Source: Iris pallida (Eukaryota; Streptophyta; Magnoliopsida; Asparagales; Iridaceae). Taken from it: 64,000 nt of DNA. A program made the position numbers and the translations under genes. Where the stretch lies: positions 5,800,165-5,864,164 of the forward strand of contig JANAVB010009599.1 in assembly GCA_029216955.1 (NCBI GenBank). The letters are read 5' to 3'. The notes below the pieces were generated by a model. It did no database searches. It saw only the letters and a program-made list of their open reading frames with translations, and was not told the origin of the DNA. Position 1 is the stretch's first letter; each line of letters starts with the position of its first letter. Shown here in pieces: positions 10,981 through 21,852 of the stretch.

Positions 10981-11130
10981 AGCATCTGTGGTCGACTGAG
11001 GACATTTGTGGTCAACAGAGGACATTTGTGGTCAACAGGGGACGTTTATGGTCAACAGAGGACATTTGTGGTCAACAGAGGACATTTGTGGTCAACAGAG
11101 GACATTTGTGGTCAACAGAGGACATTTGTG
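10981..11130 (+). repeat. 20-bp tandem repeat
   Basis: Unit GACATTTGTGGTCAACAGAG at 11001, 11021, 11041, 11061, 11081 and 11101, with degenerate or partial ends at 10981 and 11121. It lies between pol and the antisense gene, the hypervariable region of plant gypsy elements known to seed satellites. Confidence 0.9.
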
Positions 11131-11176
11131 GACCTATTATCCTTGTCGTACTCTGGTTGTGGGTACAGATAATAGG
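11131..11176. repeat. Inverted repeat CCTATTATC / GATAATAGG
   Basis: Nine-base perfect arms around about 25 nt. The same arms occur in the equivalent region of T2 (48941-48996, 49308-49360), so the hairpin is conserved between two otherwise diverged noncoding regions. Confidence 0.65.
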
Positions 11177-11198
11177 TTGAAAGGGAACCGACATACTT

Positions 11199-11405
11199 AC
11201 TCAGAGGTAATGGGGACATGGCAAGCATGAAGGTTTCTTCGACGGAGCCTTCCCACTCAGAGGTAATGAAGACATGGCAGGAGTGGGCTCAATGAAGAGG
11301 GGGTACATAGAACGACTCAGAGGTAGGAGGACGTGGAAGTTCTATGCGAGGGGCAGTTTGTTTTTTGGTGGAAGTGAAAACGACTCAGAGGTAATGAGGA
11401 CATGG
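11199..11405 (+). repeat. ACTCAGAGGTAATGAGGACATGG repeats, about 60-bp period
   Basis: Copies of an ACTCAGAGGTAAT...GACATGG core start near 11199, 11255, 11315 and 11383. T2 carries the same core (AGAGGTAATATGGACGTGG) six times at 48869-49240. Confidence 0.8.
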
Positions 11406-11546
11406 CCGTTTCAGAAATTTGTGGATCGATTACCCTTTTTGTGCACTGGGAGTGCGGGTAGTGGATCATGAGGGAGGATCTCTTCCAAAAAGAAAGTTCA
11501 GAAGTATGATCATACATGACTTGCTATCTGAAAGAGTGACCGGAAT

Positions 11547-11822
11547 GTGAGTTCAGAGGCACCAGCAGATACATAACTCGATAATTTGGAACATTGTGAA
11601 AGCGTGAGTTCAGCGGTACCAGCGGGTACATGACTCAGTATTCTGAAGTACATATGGGTGTGAGTTCAGCGATTCCAGCGGGTACATGACTCGATAATCT
11701 GAAAGGAATGTGGAGGTGAGTTCAGCGGCACCAGCAGGTACATGACTCGATAATCTGAAATGTTGTAGATGTGAGTTCAGCGGTACCAACGGGTACATAA
11801 CTCGATGATCTGGAGAGAATGT
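11547..11822 (+). repeat. 55-bp tandem repeat, five copies
   Basis: Units begin GTGAGTTCAGCG and continue with CCAGCGGGTACATGACTCG near 11547, 11603, 11660, 11716 and 11771. They end directly at the integrase stop codon, so the repeats form the pol 3' untranslated region. Confidence 0.85.
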
Positions 11823-11825
11823 CGT

Positions 11826-13244
11826 TTAGACATAATATTTCTTCAGGAACTTGCCGTTGACGGGCAACATGAGCAAGTCTCCGTTTTGCTTTACGAGGCG
11901 GTATGCACCGTTGGAGAATACAGCCTCGATGATAAACGGGCCTTCCCATTTTGGTTGGAATTTACCGGCGATTTTATGCGTCATAACCATCGGCCTTCGG
12001 ACCTCCAGAACGAGATCGTCTACTTGGAATGTTCTGACTTTGACCTTCTTGTTGAAGGCTCCAGAGATGCGCGCTTGGTATAACTCGATTCGTTGCTGAG
12101 CCAAGAGGCGCTTCTCATCCAAGGCCTCCAACTCCTGTAGCCGACGACGGTGGTTTTCGTCCGTTGTTAACTGATGCGTGAGGGCGACGTGGAGTGAGGG
12201 GATCTGAGTCTCTAATGGGAGGACTGCCTCACTTCCGTACACTAGGGAAAATGGTGTATTTCCGGTGGCTGTTCGGACTGTGGTGCGATACGCCCATAAG
12301 CATTCGCCAAGCTTCTCGTTCCAGTCGCGTTTGTTGGATGATACGAACTTCTTGAGCAGCTTGATGATTGTTTTGTTGAATGCTTCGGCCAACCAGTTTG
12401 CTGCCGGGTTGTATGGCATTGAAGCAATATTCTGAATGCGGTGCATATCACAGAACCGGTAGAAGGCGTGGCTTGCAAACTGTGGACCATTGTCGTGTAT
12501 GATCCTTCGTGGCAGTCCAAAGCGATATATAACATGATGCTTTAGGAAGCTGATCACGTTTGACGTCTTTACTTCTGCAAGCGGGACAGCTTTCGTCCAT
12601 TTGGAGAAATAATCTGTAATGGCTAGTATGAACCGGTATCTTCGGGAGGAAGGCGGAGCAATTGGACCGATGATATCCATTTCCCATGCTTCAAATGGCC
12701 AGGACGCCACTGTCGGATGTAGAAATTCTGATGGTTGGTGAATGAAGTCTGCGTGGAATTGGTAAGCTTTGCATTTCCTGGCATAGTCTATCGCATCGGC
12801 CACCATCGTGGGCCAGTAGTAGCCCATTCGGCGAAAGCGGTCTTGCAATTTTGGGCCAGGCTGATGGGCCCCACAGACACCGTCATGAGCTTCCCGCACG
12901 GCTTCTTTGGCTTCTGCGTTTGACAAGCACCGGAGCAATAACCCATCGTAGGATCGTCGATACAGCATTTTTGTCTCTGTATCGTAGAAGAATCTGAGAG
13001 AACGCCGTCTGATGGAGGTGGCTTCCTTTGGATTCTCTGGGAGGATGTCGTAGACGACGAAGTCGATGAACGGCTGTCTCCAGTCTGGTGCTTCATCGAC
13101 CGTCTGGGCGGAATAGCTTGCCACGAATTGAACGTTGTTCTTGGGGCAGACCAGTTCATGGCCTATCACGTCAACCGAATGATGAGCGGGGTTCGGCACT
13201 GCTAAGGAAGCGGCAAGGCCCGCTAGGGCATCCGCTTCGATATT
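11826..13244 (-). pseudogene. T1 integrase
   Basis: Integrates the element cDNA. The N-terminal zinc-finger region has HDGVCGAH followed by KCKAYQ, where the last finger Cys is Tyr, probably a G-to-A change. The catalytic triad is present: Asp in WEMDIIGPI, Asp in IIHDNGPQF and Glu in LAEAFNKT. The C-terminus ends NGKFLKKYYV with no chromodomain, as expected for Tat. It continues in frame from the second RNase H through a single TAG at 13242-13244. About 460 residues, nearly complete. Confidence 0.9.
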
Positions 13245-15134
13245 TTAGAGTCTGGGGACGTGCTCGATGAAGAATCCCCCAAATGATGAGATCATGTTGA
13301 TCGCTATTTGGTGATAGGGGATCATGTCTTCATGGCGGACTTCGTATGATCCCCGAATCTGATTGACGATTAATTGTGAATCGTCGTATGCTTCAAGATA
13401 TTCTACCCCCAGCTCTTTTACAAGTTGGAGACCGATGACTAACGCGTTGTACTCGGCCACATTGTTAGAGAAGGGTTCCGTGAGAGAGTAGGCGCGATTG
13501 ATCACCAGCCCGGTAGGGGAAATCAATACCACTCCGACTCCAACGACGATGTTGCCCTTGGGTCCAGTTCTTGAAGCGCCGTCGAAGAACATTCGCCATA
13601 TGTTATCGTGAGTGGTTGTATTCGTGTCGGCGACCTCATCTGGGATTTCTTCATATATCCTAGATGACTCCGATCCTGGGTGGGCTGCCAAAAAGTCTGC
13701 CAGGGCTTGACCTTTGATAGCCTTTTGCGGGATGAAGACCATGTGATAGGAGGACAGCAATATTGCCCATGTAGCGAGGCGAGAGCTGAGTGCCCCTGGC
13801 TTAGTCATGAGGACTCTGAGAGGGTTGACCCGTGAGATCACATGTATGGTTTGTCCTGTGACATAGTGCCGCGTCTTCTGAATGGCGAACACCAAGGCAA
13901 GGCATTCCTTCTCTACCGCGGTGTATCGGTGCTCTGGCCCAATCATCATTTGGCTGAGGTAGTATATGGCTTGTTCGTGGCCTGCATCATTGTTTTGTGC
14001 CAACAGAGCACCAAGAGAGTGTTCCATTGCTCGTACGTATAGCAGGAATGGTTTTCCGGCAACCGGGGCCACCAGGACTGGAGGGTTCGACAAATATTCT
14101 TTGATGCTATCAAAGGCACGCTGACATTCCTCGTCCCATACGAATGAGATGCCTTTCTTCATAAGATGGGTGAACGGTCGGCATCGCTCGGAGAGGTTAG
14201 AGATGAATCTTCTGATGTAAGCTAGCCTCCCTTGAAGGCCTCTGAGTTCGCAGAGATTTTTCGGGGGACCCATCTCTATAATTGCCTTCGTCTTCTCAGG
14301 GTCTACATGAATACCCTGGGCGGTGATGATAAAACCCAAGAACTTTCCGCTGGATACACCCAAAAAAGATTTTGTAGGGTTCATTTTCAAATTGTGGGCT
14401 CGTATCAGGTCGAATACCGTCCTCAGGTCCTGCAGATGGTCTCCTTTACAGCGACTTTTGACGGCGATGTCATCGACATAGCATTCCACCGTCTTGCGCA
14501 AATGTTCTCTGAAGATGATGCTCATGGCTCGTTGATACGTGGCGCCAGCATTCTTTAAATCGAAAGGCATGACTGTGTAACAGTATGTGCCAATTGGTGT
14601 TCGGAATGATGTGTGCTTTTCGTCGTCAGGAGACATCTTGATTTGGTTGTACCCCGAAAACCCATCCATGAACGACATACGTTCGAAGCCGCATGTGTTG
14701 TCAATCATGATATCTGTGATAGGGAGGGGGAATTCGTCTTTCTGGCATACCTCATTCAGATTGAGGAAGTCGATGCAGATTCGGATTTTTCTATTCTTCT
14801 TGAGGACCGGAACTATGTTGGCGACCCAGTCAGGATGTTGCTCCTCACGAATGAAGCCGCTGGCTATTATTTTATTGACTTCGGCTTCGATCGCATCCAT
14901 GACACCTGGGCGGAAGCGTCGTTGTTGCTGTTTGACAGGCTTTGCATCTGGCCGTATGTTGAGCTTGTGAAGAGCAATATCGGGGTCTAACCCTGGCATG
15001 TCTTCATAACTCCATGCGAACACATCAATATATTCTCTGATAAGTTCCATCAGCGATTCTCGCTCTTCGTCTGTTAAGCTTTTACTGACAAAGATTGGCT
15101 TTGGAGAGGATTCGCTGCCGAGGTCGACCTGCAT
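13245..15134 (-). pseudogene. T1 reverse transcriptase, RNase H and archaeal-like RNase H
   Basis: Open frame of 629 codons. RT: REYIDVFAWSYEDMPG at the start, IRICIDFLNLN, the catalytic ECYVDDIAVKS motif with YVDD intact, then GFIITAQGIHVDPEKT. First RNase H around EHRYTAVEKECLALVFAIQKTRHYV. Second RNase H near residues 510-629, with FFDGASRTGPKG, NNVAEYNALVIGL and YDDSQLIVNQ, the extra archaeal-type domain that defines Tat elements. This copy makes the polymerase that copies RNA into cDNA in intact relatives. It is joined in frame to integrase across one stop. Confidence 0.93.
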
Positions 15135-16572
15135 AACCTCATCTTCGGTTTGAGGTTCTCTCTGCTCGAACCAATTTTCCTATTATGCATCCAGCTGTTG
15201 GGCCCACGGCTCTAGTTCGAGGATTTCAGAAATGTCTTCGTCTTTTTCATAAGCGTCAGCGAATGCCATATTGGCTGACAGGACCTGTCTGAATATGTCT
15301 CCAATGCTGGTGTCTGAGTCGGAGGTTGGTGATCCGGTTGAATGTGACTGCCAGTCACACTCTTCATCCGAACTCTCAGGTGTCGTCGTGGGAGTTACAT
15401 ACCCTAGTCCACATCAAGTTTTGCTATAGTAGTCCCGTGGCTTGCCAGCAGGGACTGGAAGCTTTAAAGGTAGTCGCCGTCCGGTGCCGTAGTTTATGCC
15501 TGGTGTAGTCTCCAGATCATATCCCTGTTTTTGTATGAGATGTTTGGCCTGAGGACTATAAAGATACAGAGGCAGTCTCCCGGTGTCTGACCCAAGATTG
15601 ACTTCTTTTATGGTAAAGGGACGCGGATCGTCTTTTCGGCCGAAGATGATTGGGTGATCCCCTCCATCGATTATGCGATAAGCGTCTTCTGCTGGAATAA
15701 GCTGGACTGTGGTGTGCACATTTGTCACCTGTGTGTGTAGGTGGGTGCCTATACCATGTTCCATAGCGTACATTGTACAAAGCTTATTAAGCTTGATGTA
15801 GTTCAAAGATAGCCCTTTATTGATGAAATAAGGTATCTTTTCTAGGGGGATTACATCATCTGCGGAAGGAACATCAGTGTGGGCAGCCACATACTTGGCT
15901 AGCTTCGGTTCCTCTTCGGCTACCCCCTGTATAAATGAAGATTGAGAGGACGACCTGGTCAACTTGATCTTCAGAGGTTCAACTGGTGGAGCAGAACGTG
16001 GAGTTGTCGGCAGACTAGCAACCCCCAGCTTGGTACTCGATGCTGGGTGGGGAGTGGTTGGTTCGCTAGAAATCCCAGGCCATGCATCGGTGACGATTCT
16101 TCTTGGGAAGACGTATCGTAATTGGCTTGTCCAAGGGATTGAGCTTCTCCTTTTGCGGCTGGCCGATTTTTGGCAGCCTGATTGTTAGTGGCCACGTTGT
16201 AGGTCTCGACACTTGGCCCAACCTCGGCAGTCGGATTATCATCTGTTCTTCTTGTGCCGAGAGACTGATCGCGTCCTTACGCAAAGTGGCCGTAAGGGGT
16301 ACGGACTTGCCTGGCTTGCGAGCTTGGAGGTGGATCATCAGCGGTTCTTCTGATCCTGTGGCTGTCTCGGTACGAGCTCGTACATCTTCTTGACCAAGGT
16401 GTCTCTTTGATTTTTCGTACAGGCAGGAGTCTGAGTAGTAAGATTCGACTCCTTTGAAGGGATCGATATTAGCAAATTCCGTCCTCACGAAGCCGTATTT
16501 GTCAACATATTTGAAGCACTGGTGCAGCGTGGAAGGCACGATCATATAATCGTGTATCCATGGGCGCCCCAA
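15135..16572 (-). pseudogene. T1 protease-RT linker region
   Basis: Contains the GRPWIHDYMIVPSTLHQC segment (16066-16572), typical of the stretch after Tat protease, a Pro/Arg-rich spacer, and a 182-codon block (15414-15962) with VPSADDVIPLEKIPYF. T2 has clear counterparts of both. No catalytic function is assigned. Interrupted by several frameshifts. Confidence 0.7.
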
Positions 16573-17549
16573 AAGAATGTTGTAAGAAGTGTCAGCATCT
16601 ATGACGTAGCATGTGACTTCTTATTGGAGATCACCAATCTGATACTTCAGGCGAATCGGTAGCTTCTGTCCGAATTGAAACCGCTGATGGCGGTGCTTGT
16701 AGGCGTCAGGCGATGCATCGGAATGCGAAGATGATGTAGCAGACCCTTCGGAATGATTCTTATGGACGACCCATGATCAATGTGCATCCGGTCCACTTTT
16801 ACGTCGCCGATGTATCCGGTGTAGTATAACGGGCGATCGTGCAGGTTGGTTTTGATGAGCATGTCCTACGGAGAAAAGACGATATTGGGCATCGCTCCCG
16901 TACACGCACTGTCTTAGAGATCTGCAGGTTGATTTTCTCCCGTGAGGTTGACTTGAGCCAAGTATGTGTCGGCATTTTGGAGTGCATCGCTCAAGGCCGC
17001 ACGGACATCCTTCGAGAGCCTCAGGAGTTCATATAAGGACAATTTGGCCGGTGTATTGGCCAATTGTGCTAGTATATCGAAGTTGTAGGGCCTCTCCAGC
17101 CCCTGAGGTGTCTCTTTCCGGAGGGATTTGTCGAAGCGAGTCTCCTTCGGCCTAGGCTTGTCGGTCGTCGGAGGCTGAGGGGGCCCTGGAGCGTCAGTGG
17201 TAGCCGGAGGATGATCATCAGTCGAGTTCTCAGCCACAGGTTGGGATTGTGCTCCAGATCGAGTAACGACGGCCGTGACTTCTTCCATATCTGCCGAGAT
17301 GGTACGGCAGGATCTGACTTTTCTACTTCCCTTCTTATGAATGGGAGACGGCGTGGACTGAGTCACCTCGTACACCAGGTCCGGATGGACCCACATGATT
17401 TCTCTTCGTGATGTGGTGAGGGGTACTAGACCAGCAGCTTGATCATGAGCAGGCGGAAGATTAGCAATTTTCATTGTCGCTAGAGGGATGGGTATGACAC
17501 CGTCTTGAGTCTCCGTTGGAGGGAAGTTGCCGAATTGTACGGACACCAT
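16573..17549 (-). pseudogene. T1 retroviral-type aspartic protease and upstream spacer
   Basis: The protease core lies at 16647-16862, with MHIDHGSSIRIIPKGLLHHL. The Asp-x-Gly motif reads DHGSS in place of the usual D-S/T-G; T2 has DPGSS. Upstream at 16914-17549 is a Pro-rich spacer with MWVHPDLVYEVTQ and FDILAQLANTPAKLSLYELLRLSKD, shared with T2. It would cut the Gag-Pol polyprotein. A stop separates spacer and core. Confidence 0.72.
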
Positions 17550-20503
17550 ATTGACTGCTACGGTTACCTCCTCGAAATCGATGGCCAGAGCGTTCGAATC
17601 GATGAGGTTTTGGATATATCGTTTCAGTTGGTAGCAGTCGTGTGTAGCATGATGGACGTAGCGGTGGTAATGGCAGAACTTTGGATTCTCCAGATCTGAA
17701 GGCCGAGGCTCCCGTCTTGGTAGAGGAAGCTAAATTATGTCTCCTTGTATGAGCATGTGCAAGATAGGCTTGACGTGGTCGTCTTCGAAAGAATAAGTGA
17801 TTTGAGGCCATTGTTTGTCTGCTGGTTGTGACTCAGGCTTCTGGGCTGTATCAGCCACCATGGCTTACTTGCCTCTGTTGTCCCGATTGTTGGAGGGGCT
17901 ACTACCATTGTCGTTGTTGGTGTTGGGACGTTTTTCCTTGTTCTCTCCCTCCGAAATGTGCAACCCCAGTTGGCGAGCCTTTCTCAACCGTTCTTCGACA
18001 CTTGTGGCACTGATGATAAATGCCTTCCAGTCCTTGAATTGACTTTCGTCCATCCAGAGACTAATTGTTGGGAGCAATCTCTTTTGGCAAATTTCAATCA
18101 AGGAAGAATCCGGATTACCAGACGGTAGCTTCATTACGGTTTGACAAAACCGCTCAATATAATTCCTCGTCAGCTCTTTCTCTCCTTGGACGACATCCAT
18201 GAGGGTAGACATCGTGACGTCCTGTCCTACCTCATAGAATCTCTCCAAGAACAAGCGCTTGAAGCCAGCGAAGGAGTGGATGCAGTTGTCTGGCAGGTTG
18301 CGGTACCAGTCGAAGGCGACTCCTTCCAATGCCCCAATGAATAATCGTGTAAGGATAGCGTCATCATGGGGCAGATGGTCGGTGGTAACCTCGAAGTAAG
18401 TGATGTACCGACTTGTTGAGGTCTTACCATCATATGGGTTGATATTGAATGGCTTATATCTTGGTGGGAATGGAATAGCCCTCCATTCAGCAGGATATGG
18501 TTGCCGTATTCTGAGATCTTGAGAGTTTTCTTGGGCGTGGAACATGGCTCGGAGCTCCTGAACCTCTCTTCTTACTTCTCGGGCCTCATCTGTCGCGGTA
18601 GGGGCCATTATTTCGGAAGGATTATTGCCCGGGTTCGGTGCCGCTGAATTTGAATCTACATTGATTGTGGGACCCGTGCTTGTTTGGCCAGGTGTCACTC
18701 CCTACAGAGTAGGAAGAGCCGCTTTGATCTCGTCTACAGACTTGACCAAGGCGTGCCGTATAGCCTCCAAAGTGTCGATGCGTTGGCGATCACTGGAACC
18801 ACCTTGATTGCTGTCCGTCATGAACACCGTCCTTACATGAGTAGTGATGGAAGGAACGGTGGAGGATGTGCCCTCCGAGTCATACCCATGCACTGAGAAG
18901 TCATCGGGGTAGGTAGGAATGTCCTCTTCGGGTTTGGACTCGGAGGGAACAGTACCCCCAGCCTCAGAGCTTGCTTCGTCTTGAGAGTTATGGATGTCCT
19001 CGGGGACATCAGCGTCTGTTGTACCTGATGGGAGAGTTGTTTTCCCGGGCTCGTCTCCTTGAAACATCGGATTGTTGTGTATGTTTGGAGGAGTGATACC
19101 CCCAGTTCCTACGACCCCCAGCGATGTGGATGATGAATCTTCTATTGCAGCAGATTTCGTCTTTGAACGGGTGTGTTGGAATACTCCGGTGGAGGACAAC
19201 CGTTTAGACGACAGTTTCTTAGCTGTAGTGGTTGATATTTTGGGGCTGGAGATGCTTGTCTTCTTCCCTCTCCCCTCGGCGGGGACTTTCTGAGTGGAAT
19301 TGTAGGAGACAACAGGAGGTGCCTCGTCCTCTGAGCTCGGATGCTGTAGTCTTTGGAAGACTGACGGCCGGTCTTCCGTCACTGCCGCGTTGTTGCAACA
19401 GCAGTTGACGATTATTTGGGTGCAGTGATGTCCAAGCGAGGACTCTTTGCACACCGAAGTCCCTTCTCTTTCCTTGCACTTATGGAGGATCGCCTCACGC
19501 AGGTCAGATGAACTACTTTGTCCTTTTGCCGCCGGGGGCTGGACTCGAGCGGTTCTATACAACTTTCCATCAGAGGCCCGCGTGATAATCAACGGGACGC
19601 CCCGATAGTCAGAGGTTGGGGCAGCTGACTGGGCTTGATGAGCCCGTGCTGCCCTAGACTTCTTTTTTTTAGCACTTGCGGGTGCGTAATAGGAAGAGTC
19701 TAAGTTAAATACTACAGAATCTGGCTTATCATCCAGAGAGCCATCAGGGTCAGGACCGTATGAGAGACGGTCGAAGACTGATCGAGAGGAGCATGGAACG
19801 GACGCTACGCGGCTAGGATTGGAAACCGTACAGGCTGTCTGCATGCGGTTGTCTTCTGCTGTCGGATGAGTTATTCTTGTGCGACTGGGAGTCACGACCG
19901 TGCAGCTGGCCGCATACGGTTGGCAACTGTGGCCGCATGGGTTTTCTGCAAGCGATTAACATTAGTGACCGTATGAGTCTCATCCATGCGGTCGGCAACT
20001 GTAGCCGCATAAACTATGCGGCTGACAGATGTGGCCGCATGAGTTTTCTTCATGCGGCTGGCGGATGCAGCCGCATGAGCTTTCTTCCTGCGGCTAATAC
20101 CCTTATGCGGCTCAGATCGCATAGAGTTTCTCTCTGCCCCTGCAAGTCCAGCATCATAGTATTTTCTTCTGCCAAACTTGGGGACAGCAGAGTTGTCTAC
20201 GGTCTGAAGTGGGGCCGCAGAAGAGTCCTTCTCGCCGTCTTGAGCAACAGAGGGTATCCCATCGAGAGCTTGGGGAGGAGCAAATGATTTTGGCCTCCAC
20301 TCTTTGCGAGCCTTCGTCGTGCGGGTGCGCTTCTGGACCGGGCCAGCACTTCCTTCGGAGAGCATCTCTTCAAACGTCTGTTGGTCGAAGCAGACGACCA
20401 TCTTTTGTTGCGTGGAGCCAAGTTTGGCTGCATCCGACTGCGTCACCAACTCCTCAGCCGTGGAGAAGTTTGTCCCCAGCAGAGTCGCCATCGTGTTTGC
20501 CAT
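17550..20503 (-). pseudogene. T1 gag with long N-terminal extension
   Basis: Starts with MATLLG, whose ATG overlaps the primer binding site, or at an ATG 12 nt upstream inside the LTR. The N-terminal part (to 19892) includes Ala/Thr-rich repeats made by in-frame CGCAT microrepeats (19905-20130). A low-complexity middle follows (18702-19895). The conserved gag core lies at 17865-18698, with YPAEWRAIPFPPRYKPF and FIGALEGVAFDWYRNLPD. A zinc-binding motif CHYHRYVHHATHDC lies at about 17645-17690. Breaks: a frameshift near 19893, TAG at 18700-18702 and stops near 17865 and 17730. Structural protein of the virus-like particle. Confidence 0.85.
20473..20490 (-). other. T1 primer binding site
   Basis: Minus strand TGGCGACTCTGCTGGGGA, starting 3 nt from the 5' LTR. 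T2 has TGGCGGCTCTACTGGGGA in the same place. The 3' end of a tRNA would pair here; I did not identify which tRNA. Confidence 0.7.
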
Positions 20504-21852
20504 GAAATATAAAAGAGCAGAACAATTATCGGAGGACTGGACTTTTACTTCACGTTACAAACTCGCTTGTACGAAGAAAGCCTATGGACAAAAACCTAGG
20601 TACAGTAGTCTAAGTACAATTGTTTATTTTTGATTCTGGGGGGCGACGATAGAGGCTCGGGAAAGCGACGGCAGCTCTGCCATACTCCTTGGACGATCGG
20701 ACGTAGCCTTGGCTCCTGTGATGAGATGGTTGGCGTTGACGAAGAAATGCCCTTCTTGCTCTCCTCGTGTTGCTCTTCTGGCTTCTCTCTCTCTGTATAT
20801 TTTCTCTCTGATTATTAGGGGGTAAGCTCTCTGTATATCTCCGCAAAGGAATGGTACCTTGCTATTTATAAGAGTGGGGGCATCATTAGGGTTTAGATAA
20901 TTGCCCATTCTTAAAGTGGCGGCGGCCTGATGATTAATCAATATGGACCATTGGTCTTAAGCGTGAAGGATCTGGGCCATTAATGTGGATAGTATTGAAT
21001 CCTGTGAATGATTAATGCTGATTGCTTTAAATCTTCATGATTGGTCGAGTCAAGCTTGGATCTCTCACCACGTGTCCCATTGGCTTGATCATAAATGATA
21101 TGACCTGATCTCATTAATTATGAGGATAACGTTAAATATGGTTATTGGGATCTGGTAAATCTCTGATTGATTTAATACCACGCATCCCATAATCAACCCT
21201 GCTACCAGCTGTCAAGTCATAGGGGCAATTGAATCTCTGCCACGTGTCTTAATGGTGGACCCTGCCAGAGCCATATGATATCCATGAACCGTATAAGACA
21301 GCGTCCCAGCGAGCCGCATAGGTATAGTACTTGCGAGCCGCATGGGATGGTTTCATGGTGAGCCGCAGGAGGATGATTCCAGCCGCATGAAGCTGTTCTT
21401 CGATTGAGCCACATGGGAGTCTGCCATGTGGCAATCTCGGATCGTATCAGAGATTTTCTTCTGTTCCCGAAGAGTCTGTCATTATGACAGGACCATCATG
21501 GCACTTTATGTCAGAGCCGTCAGCTGTCAAATCATGGCAGAGCATTAAATAAGGCCATTACTCGATGGCCAGCTGTGTGAAAGGATCCCATGGGGACATG
21601 TGGCGTTGATCGAGCCGCATATCTCCGTTGGTCGTTTGTGAGCCGCATGTACTTCCGAGCCGCATGAGGCTGGGAGACTCTTTGAACCGCATGGGACTGT
21701 CCCTATGTAAGCCGCATGGATTCTCCTGCCCCGAGCCGCATGAGACTGAGAGTCTCTCTGAACCGCATGGGACTGCCCCTGTATGAGCCGCATGGGGTTC
21801 TCCTGCTCCGAGCCGCATAGACCATCATTCTGATATTTTCCATGCTTCTACA
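20494..21852 (-). mobile_element. T1 5' LTR (right)
   Basis: Begins TGTTTGCC and ends CTTCTACA. As the 5' LTR of a minus-strand element it should hold the active promoter: a TATA-like box (plus-strand TATTTATA, 20863-20870). The U3 part at 21310-21830 is rich in GAGCCGCAT microrepeats, matching the left LTR. Confidence 0.92.
20863..20870 (-). promoter_or_regulatory. TATA box in T1 5' LTR
   Basis: Minus strand TATAAATA (context CTTATAAATAGCAAGG). Transcription would run leftward into gag. Confidence 0.55.

Larger units (their letters stand above)
4147..21852 (-). mobile_element. Element T1: Tat-lineage Ty3/gypsy retrotransposon with antisense gene, inserted in L LTR
   Basis: Full-length element of 17.7 kb. 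LTRs are 4147-5506 (1360 bp) and 20494-21852 (1359 bp). The flanks taccg (4142-4146) and tacca (21853-21857) are a 5-bp TSD with one change, and the uninterrupted site is seen in the other LTR of L at about 28636. gag-pol runs on the minus strand from 20503 to 11826 in the order gag, protease, RT, RNase H, archaeal-like RNase H, integrase, which marks the Tat lineage. An additional plus-strand gene lies at 5934-10621. The left LTR starts TA instead of TG, a later mutation. Several stops and frameshifts make it inactive. Confidence 0.92.
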
